Shown here: positions 1 through 12,540 of the stretch, piece after piece
Layout: every line of letters begins with the position of its first letter
How positions within the stretch are numbered: position 1 is the first letter of the stretch
Origin: Melastoma dodecandrum
Taxonomy: Eukaryota; Streptophyta; Magnoliopsida; Myrtales; Melastomataceae
Direction of reading: 5' to 3'
DNA: 64,000 bases
Assembly (NCBI GenBank): GCA_029817715.1
Contig: JARUPY010000501.1
Location: forward strand, 532,255-596,254
Translations under genes and position numbers: made by a program
Notes under the pieces: model-generated
Database searches by the model: none
What the model saw: the letters and a program-made list of their open reading frames with translations, nothing else
What the model was told of the DNA's origin: nothing

Positions 1-119
1 TTGTAATTTTCTTTTTGATTTTTTGGAGTTGGGATATTGTCGGCAGGTATGGATTGGGGCATATTCTACATCAAGACCCCATTTCCATCATTCATTTTTC
101 AACTTTAAGCGTGACCGAT

Positions 120-143
120 AGAGAGAGAGAGAGAGAGAGAGAG
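120..143. repeat. (GA)n microsatellite in presumed GAD 5' UTR
   Basis: About a dozen GA dinucleotides lie some 70 bases before the GAD start codon. GA/CT repeats are common in plant 5' UTRs and core promoters, so this is probably transcribed leader; that is inference. Confidence 0.8.
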
Positions 144-210
144 GGAAGGAGTGCTTTCCTTTCTATTCCTCCATCTTTCTTGTCGTCCTTCCCTTTGCTG
201 GAGTGGAGCC

Positions 211-2871
211 ATGGTGCTTTCGAAGATCGCGTCGCAGTCCGATGCCTCCATCCACTCCACGTTTGCCTCTCGCTACGTCCGGGCCCCTCTTCCCAGGTAA
301 CACAAAATCCTCGAGAAGAAACGACCCAACCTCCTCCTCCGCTTATATCGTAGATCTAGATCGAGGACAGTCCGGAGTAAACGCGTGCGCGGCTGATCGA
401 CGCAGGTTCAAGATGTCGGAGAACTCGATCCCCAAGGAAGCCGCGTACCAGATAATAAACGACGAGCTTATGCTGGACGGGAACCCGAGGCTGAACCTTG
501 CCTCGTTCGTGACCACGTGGATGGAGCCCGAGTGCGATAAGCTCATCATGGATTCGATCAACAAGAACTACGTTGACATGGACGAGTACCCCGTCACCAC
601 CGAGCTACAGGTAAAACTAAACCCTCTCCCCTCCGGTGCCGGAAGGAACAGTCCCTCGAATGATAACCAAACAAAAACTTCACTAAAATAGAAATCTTCT
701 TAGGATAACATAAAATATTGTACCCGTTGTATGCAAAGGTGGGTCGTATAATTGTACTTTATTTATTATAGAAATTTCAGACCAGACATGATGTAAAAGG
801 TTTGGACATAGTGGGAAAGGTGGGGCTCGCTCCTTACATGTGAAAGTTACATTAACAATGTCTAGATCTGGAAACAAGATGAGTTCGTCCCCATTATTAA
901 AATAATAATAGAGAAAGCATAGAATCTCCCTAGAGCATCGTGAGAGATGATCTAACACTTACTAAAATGAGTTAAGAATGTCCAAATTATTACACCATTA
1001 GAGAAGCATTAGTTAGGGTTGAAGATAATTATGACTGGTTGATTTAGTCATTTTGACTGGTTGTTGAATGAAACGACACGAACTTTCATCCACTGTTCTT
1101 CTCTTTCGTAGAAGAATGGTCGTTAATTTATTGCCCATTTCTTTCTATCCTCCAACCATAGACAATGACATTATTCAGATGGTCCCATGCAAACTGGCAG
1201 TATACTTAGTTGTTGTAATAATGTTACCCATCAATCGCGGGTTAACAAGTGGCGTGCGCTGGCAACCATAGAAGAAGATATTATGATGGATTTAGTAGAA
1301 CATTATGATACAGGATAGCTTTAAAGTTTGGTTAATCTGGTTATATTATTTTTTGGCAGAACCGATGCGTGAATATGATAGCACATCTCTTCAATGCCCC
1401 ATTGGGGGAGTCCGAGGCCGCGGTCGGTGTCGGGACGATCGGATCGTCGGAGGCGATCATGTTGGCCGGTCTGGCCTTCAAGAGGAAGTGGCAGAACAAG
1501 AGGAAAGCCCTGGGCCTGCCTTACGACAAGCCCAACATCGTCACCGGCGCCAATGTCCAGGTACGCTTCGGTCCGGGAAGGATTGCGACAACTGGTTGTT
1601 CGTTTCGGCGGGACCGTCGTTCTTATACTCGGGTAGCGGTTAGGTTTGCTGGGAGAAATTCGCTAGGTACTTCGAGGTGGAACTGAAGGAAGTCAAGCTG
1701 AGGGAGGGGTACTACGTGATGGACCCTGCCAAGGCCGTCGAGATGGTCGATGAGAACACCATCTGCGTGGCTGCCATTCTGGGATCGACGCTCAATGGGG
1801 AGTTCGAGGATGTCAAGCACTTGAACGACCTGCTGACCGAGAAGAACAAGCAAACAGGGTACTAACAAATTACTTGCAGGGTTAATGGGACATGCGCAAG
1901 AGTTTCAGGGACGAAACGATAAACGTTTTATATATTCTTGTTACAGATGGGACACGCCGATCCATGTTGACGCTGCTAGTGGAGGTTTCATCGCGCCGTT
2001 TCTGTACCCGGAGCTTGAGTGGGATTTCCGGGTGCCGCTAGTGAAGAGCATCAATGTCAGCGGACACAAGTATGGTCTCGTTTATGCCGGAATTGGGTGG
2101 GTCATATGGAGGAGCAAGGAGGATCTGCCAGAGGAACTCATCTTTCACATTAATTATCTAGGGGCCGATCAGCCCACTTTCACCCTCAACTTCTCAAAGG
2201 GTAATCGGTACAATCGGCATTTTTGGCTGACGGTTATTGCGGCGAGCTGATCTCTGGCTTTCTTTCCTGAAAATCGCAGGTTCGAGTCAAGTCATTGCTC
2301 AATACTACCAACTCATTAGGCTGGGATTCGAGGTTAGTTCGGAAATTGATGAACAGGAGCAGCGACTCACAGCGAGGCCGGTCTCATAGAAGTTTCCATG
2401 ACGGTTTCCTTGCAGGGCTACAAGAACGTGATGGAGAATTGCCGAGAGAACGCGATCATCCTAAAACAAGGACTCGAGAAGACAGGGAAGTTCAACATCG
2501 TATCCAAGGACGAAGGCGTGCCCCTTGTTGCGTTCTCCTTGAAGGACAACAGTTGTCACAACGAGTTCGAGGTGGCGGATGTGCTGAGGAGGTTCGGGTG
2601 GATCGTTCCCGCGTACACGATGCCGCCGGACGCGCAGCACGTGACGGTGCTCCGCGTCGTGATAAGGGAGGACTTCTCCCGCACGCTGGCCGAGCGCCTG
2701 GTCATGGACATCCAGAAGGTCCTTCACGAGATTGAGATGCTCCCTGCAAGGGTTGCGGCCGCAGAGGAGAAGGCTGCCGGGAAGGCGGTCGACGACAAGA
2801 AGTTGTTGGAGATTACTACAGCCTGGAGGAAGTTTGCAAAGGACAGGAAGAAGACGAACGGCGTCTGCTAG
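211..2871 (+). CDS. GAD: Glutamate decarboxylase, calmodulin-binding type
   Basis: PLP enzyme converting glutamate to GABA and CO2 in the cytosol. Seven exons join in frame: 211-296, 406-610, 1360-1560, 1644-1858, 1947-2200, 2280-2332 and 2416-2871, all with GT-AG borders, giving 489 residues, close to the usual plant length. The PLP-lysine motif [10 protein letters not shown] places the Schiff-base lysine near residue 277, and HVDAASGG about 30 residues earlier is the other cofactor signature. The C-terminus has the Trp and basic cluster of the plant calmodulin-binding domain ([11 protein letters not shown]), so Ca2+/calmodulin activation is expected from the family. The start opens the standard plant N-terminus (MVLSKIASQ). 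No frameshift or missing residue was seen. A broken second copy lies just downstream. The exact GAD paralogue is not assigned. Confidence 0.96.
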
Positions 2872-2923
2872 TATCCCTCACAACACTCCTCGTTATCAAC
2901 TTATTATCATGGGTTTGAGACCA

Positions 2924-3021
2924 AAGTATTGCTTGCTTTCATTATATCCTCCCCGTCATAATTTGGTCAACTAAGTATTGCTTGCTTTCATTATATCCTC
3001 CCTGTCATAATTTGGTCAACT
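2924..3021 (+). repeat. 49-bp direct tandem duplication in GAD 3' flank
   Basis: Two head-to-tail 49-bp units, 2924-2972 and 2973-3021, differ by a single C/T change. They lie about 50 bases after the GAD stop, probably in the 3' UTR. The near identity suggests a recent duplication. Confidence 0.9.
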
Positions 3022-3253
3022 TACCATGGAAGCATTTTGTATTCAAGACATTAATTCTTATATTGCAATGAACTCTCGCGATCGATGTCATGAACTAATA
3101 ATGTCTAAATGAGATGAAATGAGGAAGTGGAGAGAGATTTGGATCTCTGGTTTCTTGTTTGGGCAAGTTGCGGCATCTCGAATTTTCCTGCCACGCTTGC
3201 ATCGGCTAAATTCATCGTATCGGATTCTCGAATGTAATGACGTGAACCTGGGG

Positions 3254-3344
3254 ATGGGGCACTCAGAGGTCGCGTCGCAGCCCGACGCCTCTGCTTAGTC
3301 CCTCCTCTTCGCCTTCGCTATGTCCGGGCGGCCTCTCTTCCCAT
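3254..3344 (+). pseudogene. GAD exon-1 fragment of a second, dead copy
   Basis: This resembles exon 1 of the intact GAD gene (shared stretch around GCGTCGCAG-CCGACGCCTC and the TATGTCCGGG stretch) and begins at an ATG. An in-frame TAG at 3296-3298 and a changed end before a GTATG donor-like site show it is not functional. It is cut off about 20 bases later by the copia element. A matching exon 1/2 remnant lies beyond that element at about 15.0 kb, so the two are probably halves of one tandem GAD duplicate. Confidence 0.75.
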
Positions 3345-3364
3345 GTATGAAAGGAAAATTCTGC

Positions 3365-3639
3365 TGGTTGAAAATAAAATTAATTTAAGGCTTATGTTGG
3401 GGTTTTAATATTGAATTTAAGTTATTTTTAATGGGTAGATTTAAGTTAATGGTGGTGATTTTTAATAACTGCAGTTTAATTTTGGTAGACGGGGAGTCTG
3501 ATGATTGTCTTTAAAATGTAAAAAAAAAAAAAACAGAGAGTTGCAGTGAGTCTTCTCCAAGAAATTATCAGATTGTTTTCCGGTAAGTTCACTGATTTTT
3601 CCGGCGAATTGCAGCGAGCGCCCGTCAACGTTTCCAACA
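3365..3639 (+). repeat. 5' LTR of the copia element
   Basis: It aligns along its length with 14701-14990, from GTTGAAAATAAAATTAATTT to TTTCC(T)AAC. The 3' end CAACA mirrors the TGTTG expected at the start. The two LTRs differ at many positions, including indels, so the insertion is not recent. Confidence 0.88.
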
Positions 3640-3642
3640 AAG

Positions 3643-3654
3643 TGGTATCAGAGC
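3643..3654 (+). other. Primer-binding site, initiator Met-tRNA type
   Basis: TGGTATCAGAGC follows the 5' LTR by three bases. This is the standard plant copia site complementary to the 3' end of initiator methionine tRNA, and it fixes the LTR end and element polarity. Confidence 0.93.
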
Positions 3655-3655
3655 G

Positions 3656-4492
3656 ATGATGTCTTTAAACTTCCAGTATCCGCGTCTTACGAAGGACAAC
3701 TACGATAGTTGGTCTATCCGAGTGAAGGCGATACTCGGTTTCCAAGGTGCGTGGGAAATCGTTAGCGATGGGTTTGCCGAATCCGACGAGGATGCGGAGT
3801 TGGCCATTATTCAAATGTTCGAGAAGAACAAAAAGAAATACCAGCATGCTCTATCAATCATCCACCAGTATTTCGATGATGTCGCTTTTGAGAAAGTAGC
3901 AAATGCCTCAACTTCGAAGGAGGCATGGGGAATTCTCGAAAAGGTAAAGAAAGTGCGTCTTCAGATCTTACGGGGAGAATTTGAAGATCTTCGTCAGGAA
4001 GCGTCGGAGTCTATTTCAGACTATTTCACGCGGGTCTTATCCATCGTCAACCAAATGAAAAGACACGGTGAAAGTATAGAAGACGTTCGAGTGATCGAGA
4101 AAATTTTACGCGCTCTACATCAAAGATTTGATCATGTTGTGGTTGCAATCGAGGAGAACATAGATTTGGAGAATCTGTCCATTGATGAATTAAACGGATC
4201 ACTACGGGTGCACGAGGAGCGGATGAACAAGCACAAGAAAGAGCCATTGAAGCAAGACCTTCAAGTCAAGCATTCATTTGTTGAAAAGGGGAGCGCAGTT
4301 CACTGAGGTCGCGGTTATTCTCGTGGTGGGTCGAGGTCGCGGTAGAAATCAAGAAGTTGAGAAAGCGAACGATGAAAAGCCTCGAGAAAATTCGAGAGGT
4401 CAAGGTAGAGGAAGAGAAAGAGAACGCGGATGAGGACGAGTACGAGGAAGAGACGGATACGAGAGGGGGTATGACAAATCGCGGGTTGAGTG
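3656..4492 (+). pseudogene. copia gag (UBN2/DUF4219 type), interrupted
   Basis: The reading frame opens just after the primer-binding site with a gag start typical of plant copia elements (YPRLTKDNYDSWSIRVKAIL). It is open for 216 codons to a stop at 4306, and an Arg/Gly/Glu-rich stretch continues in another frame. The nucleocapsid region is then broken by the inserted LTR-like segment. The zinc knuckle resumes near 5278 with Tyr in place of the second Cys (CYNYHKMGHYARNYW, also lacking the final Cys), so RNA binding is probably lost. Confidence 0.85.
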
Positions 4493-5256
4493 TGTTGACA
4501 TGGCAAAAAATCTTGGGCTTAATTTAATTATGACCCGTGCGAAAACTTATTTTAATATAGCCCATCAAAGCAAGAATGGGGAATACAAGCCCGTACTAAG
4601 CCTACGGCACATAAGTCTGCGAAGAAGGAAACATTGTTATGTCTGCGAAGAAGGAAACACTGTTATATCAATAAAAAACACGAACTGTTATATCAATAAA
4701 AAACATGACAATCAAACTCAAAAACATTTGCATTGATCGCCACCCTTTAGTTTTAGTTAACAGGCGTCCAGATCCTGACCTGGGTGAACTCACAAGGGTT
4801 ATTGGTCTTCACTTCCACCATCAGAGTGAGCAACCGTAGCTCTGGTAACATTCTCCGTCATCACTTCACTGTCGGGGGGAGCAACCGTAACCCCGATAGC
4901 CAATCCCTGCCTTCACTCCATCGTCTTGGTGAGCAACCGTAGCCTCGACACCAAAGCTCCGCCTTCGTTCCACCGTCCGACATCCACATCCGACACTGCC
5001 TTCAACCATACTCCGTCCGCCATTCCTCCAGAAGCCGATATCCACCACTCCAGTCCGAAAGTTTATGGCGCCAACAGCAAGTCTACAACGTCACCACCAT
5101 TTGCACCAGCAACTTTTACTTATTTTTATGGCTGTAAGCTTTTCAGTTCTATTGTAAGACATCATTTGATATTGTTTGATCAATTCAATTCATCTTTTTC
5201 TTTACTGGCGACCATATCCGAATCCCTGTGAGTAATCGTGCCAAATATTCCCAACA
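4493..5256 (+). mobile_element. Probable solo LTR inserted in copia gag
   Basis: Copia coding similarity stops after the residues RVEC and resumes about 780 bases later at a near repeat of the same residues. The intervening block starts TGTTGACA and ends CCCAACA, as LTRs do, and has no coding capacity. No second copy, primer-binding site or polypurine tract is visible. The flanking bases do not give a clear target duplication, so the ends are approximate. Confidence 0.5.
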
Positions 5257-5269
5257 TGATCCGTTTCGG

Positions 5270-6956
5270 TGCGAATAGAGTGCTACAATTATCACAAAAT
5301 GGGTCATTATGCCCGTAACTACTGGTACGCCGAGGACGCAAAAGAAGAAGTCAATCTGGTCGAGGAGAAAGAAGCGGAAGAGTCGACGTTGTTGTTAGCG
5401 CTCAACCAAGACGCAAATGGAGAATGAAACCAATGATATCTCGACAACGGTGCGAGTAACCACATGTGTGGCGACAAATCAAAATTTGTGGAGCTGGAAA
5501 AAAGGGCGACCAGGAGGTCACATTTGGAGATACTTAAAAAATTCAGATTGAAGGTAAATGTACCATTTTGATTCGGTTAAAGGATGGTACTCACAAGTTT
5601 ATTTCCGATGTGTATTATGTCCCTAGATTGAATAACAATATTTTGAGTTTGAGGCAACTCATGGAAAGGGGCTACGAGATTCTGATGAAGGATCGTAATA
5701 TTTGGCTACGAGACGGGAGCGCTAACGTGATTGCGAAGGTGACGATGTCGAAGAATAGTAGAGCCGAATTGCTTGCAAGTGTGTGCGAAAGATCCAACGT
5801 GGTGTTGGCATATGAGGATGGGACATCTCAATTTTGGTGACCTGAAAATGATTTCCGAAAAGAAGATGGTGAAGGGGATGCCTTTGATTGATCATCCGAA
5901 TCAACTATGTGAAGCGTGTCTTCTCGACAAACACGCAAGGAAAAGCTTTTCGAAAGAAGCAACGTCAAGAGCGATGAAGCCGCTCGAATTAATTCATGCC
6001 GATGTTAGTGGACCGATCAAGCCGTCGTCTTATGGTAAAAGTAATTATTTTTTACTTTTCATCGACGATTATAGCCGGAAGACTCGGATTTATTTCTTGA
6101 AAGAAAAATCTAAGTGTTTTGATGTTTTTAAGAATTTTAAGGCTTTGGTCGAGAGAGATAGTAGTTATGTAATTCGGGTGTTAATAACCGATAGAGGGGG
6201 AGAGTTTATTTCTGGTGCTTTTAACCGTTTTTGTGAAGAACATTGTATTAGGCACTTCCTCACGGTTCCAACAAAATGGAGTGGCTGAAAGAAAGAACCG
6301 AACCATCCTCAACATAGCACGGAGCATCATGAAAAATAAGAAGATGCCTAAGGAGTTTTGGGTGGAAGCAGATGCTTGTGCGGTGTATCTCATCAATCGT
6401 TATCCGACCAAAAGCGTGAAAGATCAAACAAGCATTGAAGCATGGAGCGGAAAGAAGCCGGATGTATCTTACTTAAAGATCTTTGGGAGTATTGCTTACA
6501 AGCATGCGCCGAATCAAGAGAGAACGAAGCTTGATGATAAAAGTGAAAAATTTATGTTCATCGGCTATGACGAAAAATCAAAGGGGTGCAAGTTCTACAA
6601 TCCAATCATCGGGAAAATTGTTATGAGTCGTGATATGGAGTTTGATAAAGATGCTTCTTGGAATTGAGAAGCATAAGAAGATGTCGTGGACGAATTTTTT
6701 CCATTCTTTGATGAAGAAATTCAAGGAGAAGAAACATGGCAGCATGCAGTTCCTCCAACGACGTCGAACACACCTCCTGGTGCATCTTCATCAAATGGAA
6801 GCTCTAACGAAGGATTGCGAAAGATGAAAACTATTCAAGATCTTTACGAAAATACGGAGGTAATCGATGATGTCTCTATGTTTTGTCTTTTGGTCGAAAC
6901 GAGAAAAAAACGAGTTTTGAAGAAGCTAGTAAGGAGAAAAAATGGCGACAAGCCAT
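5270..6956 (+). pseudogene. copia pol, first half: protease and integrase
   Basis: In order: the broken zinc knuckle; a protease motif near 5440 (YLDNGASNHMCG, with Asn where Thr or Ser is usual); the integrase zinc domain near 5800-5940 (H..H then CEACLLDKH); and the integrase core with FIDDYSRKTRIYFLKEKS and ITDRGGEF. The core is frameshifted near 6270 just before QNGVAERKNRTILN. The frame shifts again between 6660 and 6900 before FEEASKEKKWRQA, where it is cut by the nested insertion. It resumes in RT at 13210. Confidence 0.9.
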
Positions 6957-7260
6957 TGTAATACCTCAAAATACGATAATGAACTTACATGCTTCTACAC
7001 GATACTTTACCTTAACTGTGCATTTCATTGACTTTCATGGTCTTTGGTATACAAAACATAGCAAGAATCTGCAGGAACACAACCCGGACTTCTGCAAGAT
7101 TCTGGCACAAAACAAAACAAAAAAGGAAGAAGAAAAGAAATTCGACCAAAGTAGCACAAGGCTTCTCATCATTATTATAACTCTAGAGGCCCTTCTTGCA
7201 CGCCGAGAACCTCTCAGTTCAGCCATGAACAATCATGTGATTGGAAAGAGGAGAGGGTGT

Positions 7261-7713
7261 GCGTGCATTCCAGGTTCCATGGCGGGTCAGAGGATGGTGG
7301 AGACAGGATTATCCGATACTGGGCCTTCGGGAACACATCACGGCATGACATACTCGGTCTTTCATGAGATCAGCAACTCAACAACCGCCTTCATCAATCA
7401 CGTCGAACCCACTTTCGATTTCGAGGAGCTCGACGAAGCGATAGTCCTGCGAGGGGTTAGGGTCGACGAAGCCAAAGTAACAACTTTATACACAGACAAG
7501 CTCACCAACCTCGAAGGATTCGTACGCCAAGCCGATAATTTCAGACAACAGACCCTCCGTCAGTTGCGGCGGATCCTCACGGTCCTGCAGGCAGCTTGTT
7601 GCTTCCTTGTCATCGGAGAATACTACGGACGTCTCTGCGCGCTGAGTTCCCTGTGGCAGTCGCGCCCGTGGGACCAGGACATGATCATGCCGCGTGATAG
7701 TCCCAGTCAAATA
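7261..7713 (+). pseudogene. 3' fragment of a TGA9/10-like bZIP gene (DOG1 domain)
   Basis: The frame encodes the end of the DOG1/TGA domain: LYTDKLTNLEGFVRQADN, then RQQTLRQLRRILTVLQAA and VIGEYYGRLCALSSLW, which I recognise from clade TGA9/TGA10 factors. The bZIP region and upstream exons are absent. Arginines usually conserved in the family are changed here (TVLQAAC for TVRQAAR, and RLCALSS for RLRALSS). It lies in the insertion within copia pol and so is a captured gene piece. In the intact family these are nuclear TGACG-binding factors. Confidence 0.82.
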
Positions 7714-7818
7714 TAACAGAACTACTTCCCCAGCTTTTGATCAAATCCCTCCTCTGTCTGATCAGTCTTTGATCGCGCCCGCCGATCCTGCTGTCCGTGA
7801 GGCTGCAACAAAAGAGCC

Positions 7819-8090
7819 ATGTCGCAGTACGATTCCTACAACAACTCCTTCGACGCCCCTGATAAAATCAGATTCAAGAATCTCACGGGCAAGAACAAGC
7901 TCGATGCTCAACCGGGATTTTTCCTCCACGTTATCCCTGACAAGGCCAACAACACACTTGCAGTCATCGACAGTGACATTAGAATGACTAATGCTGAACA
8001 ATATCGCTGAGATGTTTCAGCGACGGCAGATACCGAGACGTTTGCCTTCCAAGCAAAGATCCATTATCGGAGTTGCCTAAATCACTGTAA
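7819..8090 (+). pseudogene. Unidentified captured gene fragment
   Basis: An ATG opens 63 codons (MSQYDSYNNSFDAPDKIRF...) with balanced composition. A frame change near 7985 leads to a further 28 codons, MLNNIAEMFQRRQIPRRLPS and on, ending at TAA near 8090. The segment directly follows the TGA fragment, and both may come from one captured locus. I do not recognise the protein; it may be non-coding. Confidence 0.3.
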
Positions 8091-11000
8091 ATTCAGAAAT
8101 TTACCTGTTGCGTGTGACTGATGCAGGGTTCAACCCATCCACCATCAAACGCTGGAACATGCGCACACCTGCCGGAGGTCCTCAACTTGCTGGGGTCTTA
8201 GGTGCCGCAAACCGGAGGACACTGGGACTTCAAAATTCTCAAATCCCAGTCTCTCAAGCTGTGAGGCCTGAACAAAATCCAACCACAACCCAAACAAAGC
8301 CCCAGGACAAACCCAAAAAGGGTGACCAAGCCCGTATTAGGCTGCCAAACCCGGCCAAAAACATATCATAAACCAAGCCCACCTGCAAGTCTTGACAAGA
8401 GGACGATTGCAGCCTCCCACCTGTGCCTGATTCCCACTTGCCTAACTGTAATGAACCAAACTTTTATAATTATGAATAATGTAAGATTATCAACAAAGGT
8501 TCGTGATACACTGGCTGATTTCATGATTCAACTTCAAACTTGTCCATTTCCAATATTAGATGGACTTGTGTTCACTGTATGTGATTTTTTAGGAGGAGAT
8601 ACGGACGAAACTAATAGCATTTAATGTCATTATGGGAAAATTAAGTACTTGTCACTTTTAGAAGCCAAAGGATGAGGTCTGGATGTAATCCTTGTAATTG
8701 GCGGAATCGTTGCCACCATCATGTCCCGAGTAGCTATCTCGTTCACAAGTCCACTGTTTTGTCACATGAATTGGAAATGGTGGGACCCCGCCATCATTAA
8801 AGGACACTAAGCTCTACGGGAAGAAGTGAATTAGAGGCGGTTACTTGATTTGATAAGGATAAGGAGAAGTCGTGACAAAATAAAATGGGGAAGGAGGGGA
8901 GAAGGGGAGGAGGACAGCAGAGGAGGAAAAGTGAGAGAAGGAGAATACGGTGACGTCGAAGGTGGAGTTTCGTGCGGAACTTCGAGAAAAAGACGTCTTA
9001 ACACGTCCGACCCGAAGCGAAATCGTACAGAGGTGTCGAGAACTTGAAGTATTGTGCGGAGGAAGTGGAAGTAGGTACGATTTCTCTACCCTCTCTTTCC
9101 TTTACCCTCCTCCAATGATCAACATATTACGTTACAAATACTTACTGTGCTATAGTTGTGAGTGAATATGGGTAGGCAAGGGGAGGACATTCTGAACCTT
9201 GGGAGGTGAAGGAAAGGATGTCCAACCCTTGGGAATAGGAGAAATAACTGCTCCTTCAGGAAGGAGGTATGGCGTTCCGTATTTTTAATTGTAGTAAGGT
9301 CTTCTTCCGGTTTCGAGTGGTTAAGACGAAGAACCTTTCAGGCAGCGACGGAAGAACACTTGAAAGCTTCTCACTCGACGGGAGATCGTCAGAGAGAGGA
9401 GGGAATTACACGGGGGTGGCTGGAACATGGTGAAAGTTATGCGTCCCTTCTCTTCTTCTGTCCGCGGCCACAACGTTCATTACCCTTGTGTAGTTGAGTG
9501 TGCTGTGATTACAATGGCCAAAGGAAATTAAAAAGAAGGGGAGGGGAGGAGAAATGACAGATCCGTGGAAAGTGGAATGAGGTTACCCCGGATTACATTC
9601 CCGTATGCTGACGAATGTGTGGTGGTTGCGACGTATTTACGCGTCGGCTAATCATGGAAGTCTTGAATGATGGAGGTGATATGTGAGGGCTAAGAATGTT
9701 ATATATACATACGTGTATATATATAATAATTTACGGGGTCTTGATTCCGGAAATGAGGGATTACCCCGGGTGGACGCTCGTTGGGGCGAAGTACGCGAAT
9801 ATACGAGCGTCGGTTTCGGCAGGAATTATGCCTTGAAATAGAGTAGGAAGCAAGGAAATTTTTGGCCACTGTTACCCGACTAAAATAATACGGGATTAAA
9901 TCGTGTGTGGCTGGAAATGAGTAGATAAAGATACAATGAGGGTGTTTGATCGTCTATACTTAATCTTCCTTTCCCTTTGTATTTTACAGGAGTTAGAAGC
10001 TTTCGCTTATGATGATATTCATTTTATACGGATACTTCAATTAGGATATGGAAAGATAATTGGGTAAGAACAATGTAAATTTATATGTAATTAATAATGG
10101 AATTTAATCTCATAAATAATGAAGATCAGAACCTTTCACTAACACCTACCTGCAAGAAGAAAGGGAGGGAATCAGACGGATAGACAGAGCAGAAGTCGTC
10201 ACCTCCTTTCCCCCCCCATCGACAAGCTTGCGATCCCGGTATAACGCCCGCCATCCCACCTGCAGACTCCAGCAACAGTCTCGTCACCATATCCCATTTG
10301 ATCCCCACTTGTATGCCATCCCACCGCCCGAGCCCTGGAGTTGCTAAAAGGAAAGACGTCAGACACAAGACAGGAAGAGATACAAAATGGGAAAGTCGAT
10401 TGTAAGCAGGGGATAGCCCGGTCTAGCCGCAATGATCCCTCCTAGGATCATCATTGGCCTCGCCCCTTGAAGCGAGTGCCACGGGCGATCGGATGACGCC
10501 CAGAACCCCTCCATAAGAAGAGAAGAAAAAAAACAGTGGGGATGCCCTCTTCTTCATTCTTTCGGAACGCCTCTTCGGGGAATTCTCCCCGGAACGAAGA
10601 GAGGACTTCACCAGCCATCCCACCACCATTGGCCGTTCCTTCACCAAGGTAAGAAGAACAAAGCGCCCGCGGAAACCCCCCTTCTCCAGCCAACCCGAAC
10701 AGGGAGGATCGTCCTACTTCCGGCGAGGATGTCTCCAAGTGCCAGGACTTACGTTGTCTTTGATCATCCCGAATCCCAGGAGTCACGAGACAACAACGAG
10801 ACCCCAAGGTGGCCTCCTTCCTCTATCCTCAGCTTTGATAGTTTGAACTTCTTGTTCTTTCAGAGCTTCCCTCTTTTTCAGGACCATCAGCCGTTCCAGG
10901 CACCACCTTGTTACTGAAGCTGCGTCGACAACAATGACGCCCTCCCAATGTCTCCCAATCCAACAGAGCTGCTCCCTCGACGTCCTGTGTCTAACAACAG

Positions 11001-12540
11001 TGGCCTTTCTTCCCGAGATGATGCTCTTCCAGCGGAGACGTCTTCAAGCTCGATAGCCGACACTCCATCCTCTCGACATCCCGAGAACCTACAGTAGCCG
11101 ACCAACTGCAATGGCACCAAGGCAACAGGCGCCCTCTTGCCGCCCAGCCTTCAGCGACGCTTCGAGAGACGGCAGCGGACCCCTGTCCCTTCTTGCATTC
11201 CTTCCCTTAAACCTCGCTGCAGAAGCCCCTACTCCGGCAATCAACTCTTCGATGGCTCATGTCCACAGACCCATCTACGACGGAACCTCCCTCCCCGGCG
11301 ACTTTCAGGATTGGCGACCGGCGGCTGTTCTCCTTCCTTCCCGGCGACCCCTCCTCCTTGGCGTCCTCGGATTCCAGCTCAGCCCCCACTTCCCCGGGCG
11401 AATCCGCAGCAAATCGAGGCAGCCACGACCAGCGGGGGGCTCAAATCTTCAGCAGACCCGGGGCGGACGCGCGCGTCTTCCACGCCCAGCAACCCCGTGA
11501 CAGCCACGTCCCGACGACGACGCCCCACTTCAAGAGTCATCCCCGGCCGCCGCCACTTCGGCTCTTAGCCCCGACGACGATCCACGCCCAGATCCAGTGG
11601 ACCCACGAACTCCCGACCACGGCGTGTTGGAATCCTTCTTGCAAGCGTCGGACTCGAAGCAACGAGGAAAGGTTGATTTGAAGCTGGAAACCCTTTCACC
11701 TTTTTCTTTGCAATTGATTTTGACGGGTAAGGCTACTGTGCTCCCCAACTTGCCAGGTAAGTCTACTTACATTTATCATTTATCAATTTTAATCTAAATG
11801 TCATTCACACGTGTTGAAATTTCCTTGAATTTTAAAACCATTCGCACGTTTAAGCAGACAGTCATATTCGTGCTTGTTTGTTTGTCTCTTAAAATATTTT
11901 TTTTGCTTAAATAATTTTTATAAACATTTTGTATTATTATGATTTACTAACTTGTATTATTATCCCTTTGTTTATCTTGTTTTGCATAAAAAACACGACG
12001 GAGACTTGGATATTTCGAAGAATCGTGATCCTACTTAACTGATTCATACGGTAAGACATGTCTTACTAATTTTATTCGATTGAATTTAAATTTGATCGAT
12101 GTTCTTTGACATTGGCATCTTCCTCTACTTTGCATGTAAACACCGAGGAATTACTACCAAGGAATGTCATCCTTCGACGACGCGGATGATCGACATCAAC
12201 GGGCTCACAACGCCCCGTAAGTATCGCTCTTATTTCATTAAGTCCTAATTATTTACTTTGATCTAAATTAGGACTTTCTGACCACTTCTTTGTTTTCTTT
12301 GCATGTATATCGAGCACTTAATCCTCGAAGATCAACTTGAATAATTTCGAAGATTAACTCGAAGGCGCGTGTATCAAACCGCGTGGATCCACCCCGGCCT
12401 AAAAACCGCGGGCTCGAAGATTTAAAGCGGCCCCAACCTTCAATGAAAGGTACAAAGGAGAGGTGCGGGCCTCCCGAATTTTTTTTAAAAGCCCACTTGT
12501 AACGGATTGCGGGCCCAAGTGCATAGGCCCGCAATCACCG
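8091..12540. other. Interior of nested insertion, no recognisable gene
   Basis: Several open frames occur (for example 8108-8371, and 11111-11568 on overlapping frames), but none has a familiar motif. The 10.1-11.7 kb part is GC-rich with overlapping long frames on both strands, typical of compositional bias. No transposase, gag or pol motif was seen. Confidence 0.5.

Noticed and set aside
120..143. Short regular repeats considered as CRISPR-like arrays
   Set aside because: Simple microsatellites only; no repeat-spacer structure anywhere, and the genome is a plant nucleus.
11111..11681. Overlapping 120-140-codon frames in GC-rich DNA of the nested insertion
   Set aside because: Three frames are open at once with Pro/Arg/Ser-rich products, typical of compositional bias.
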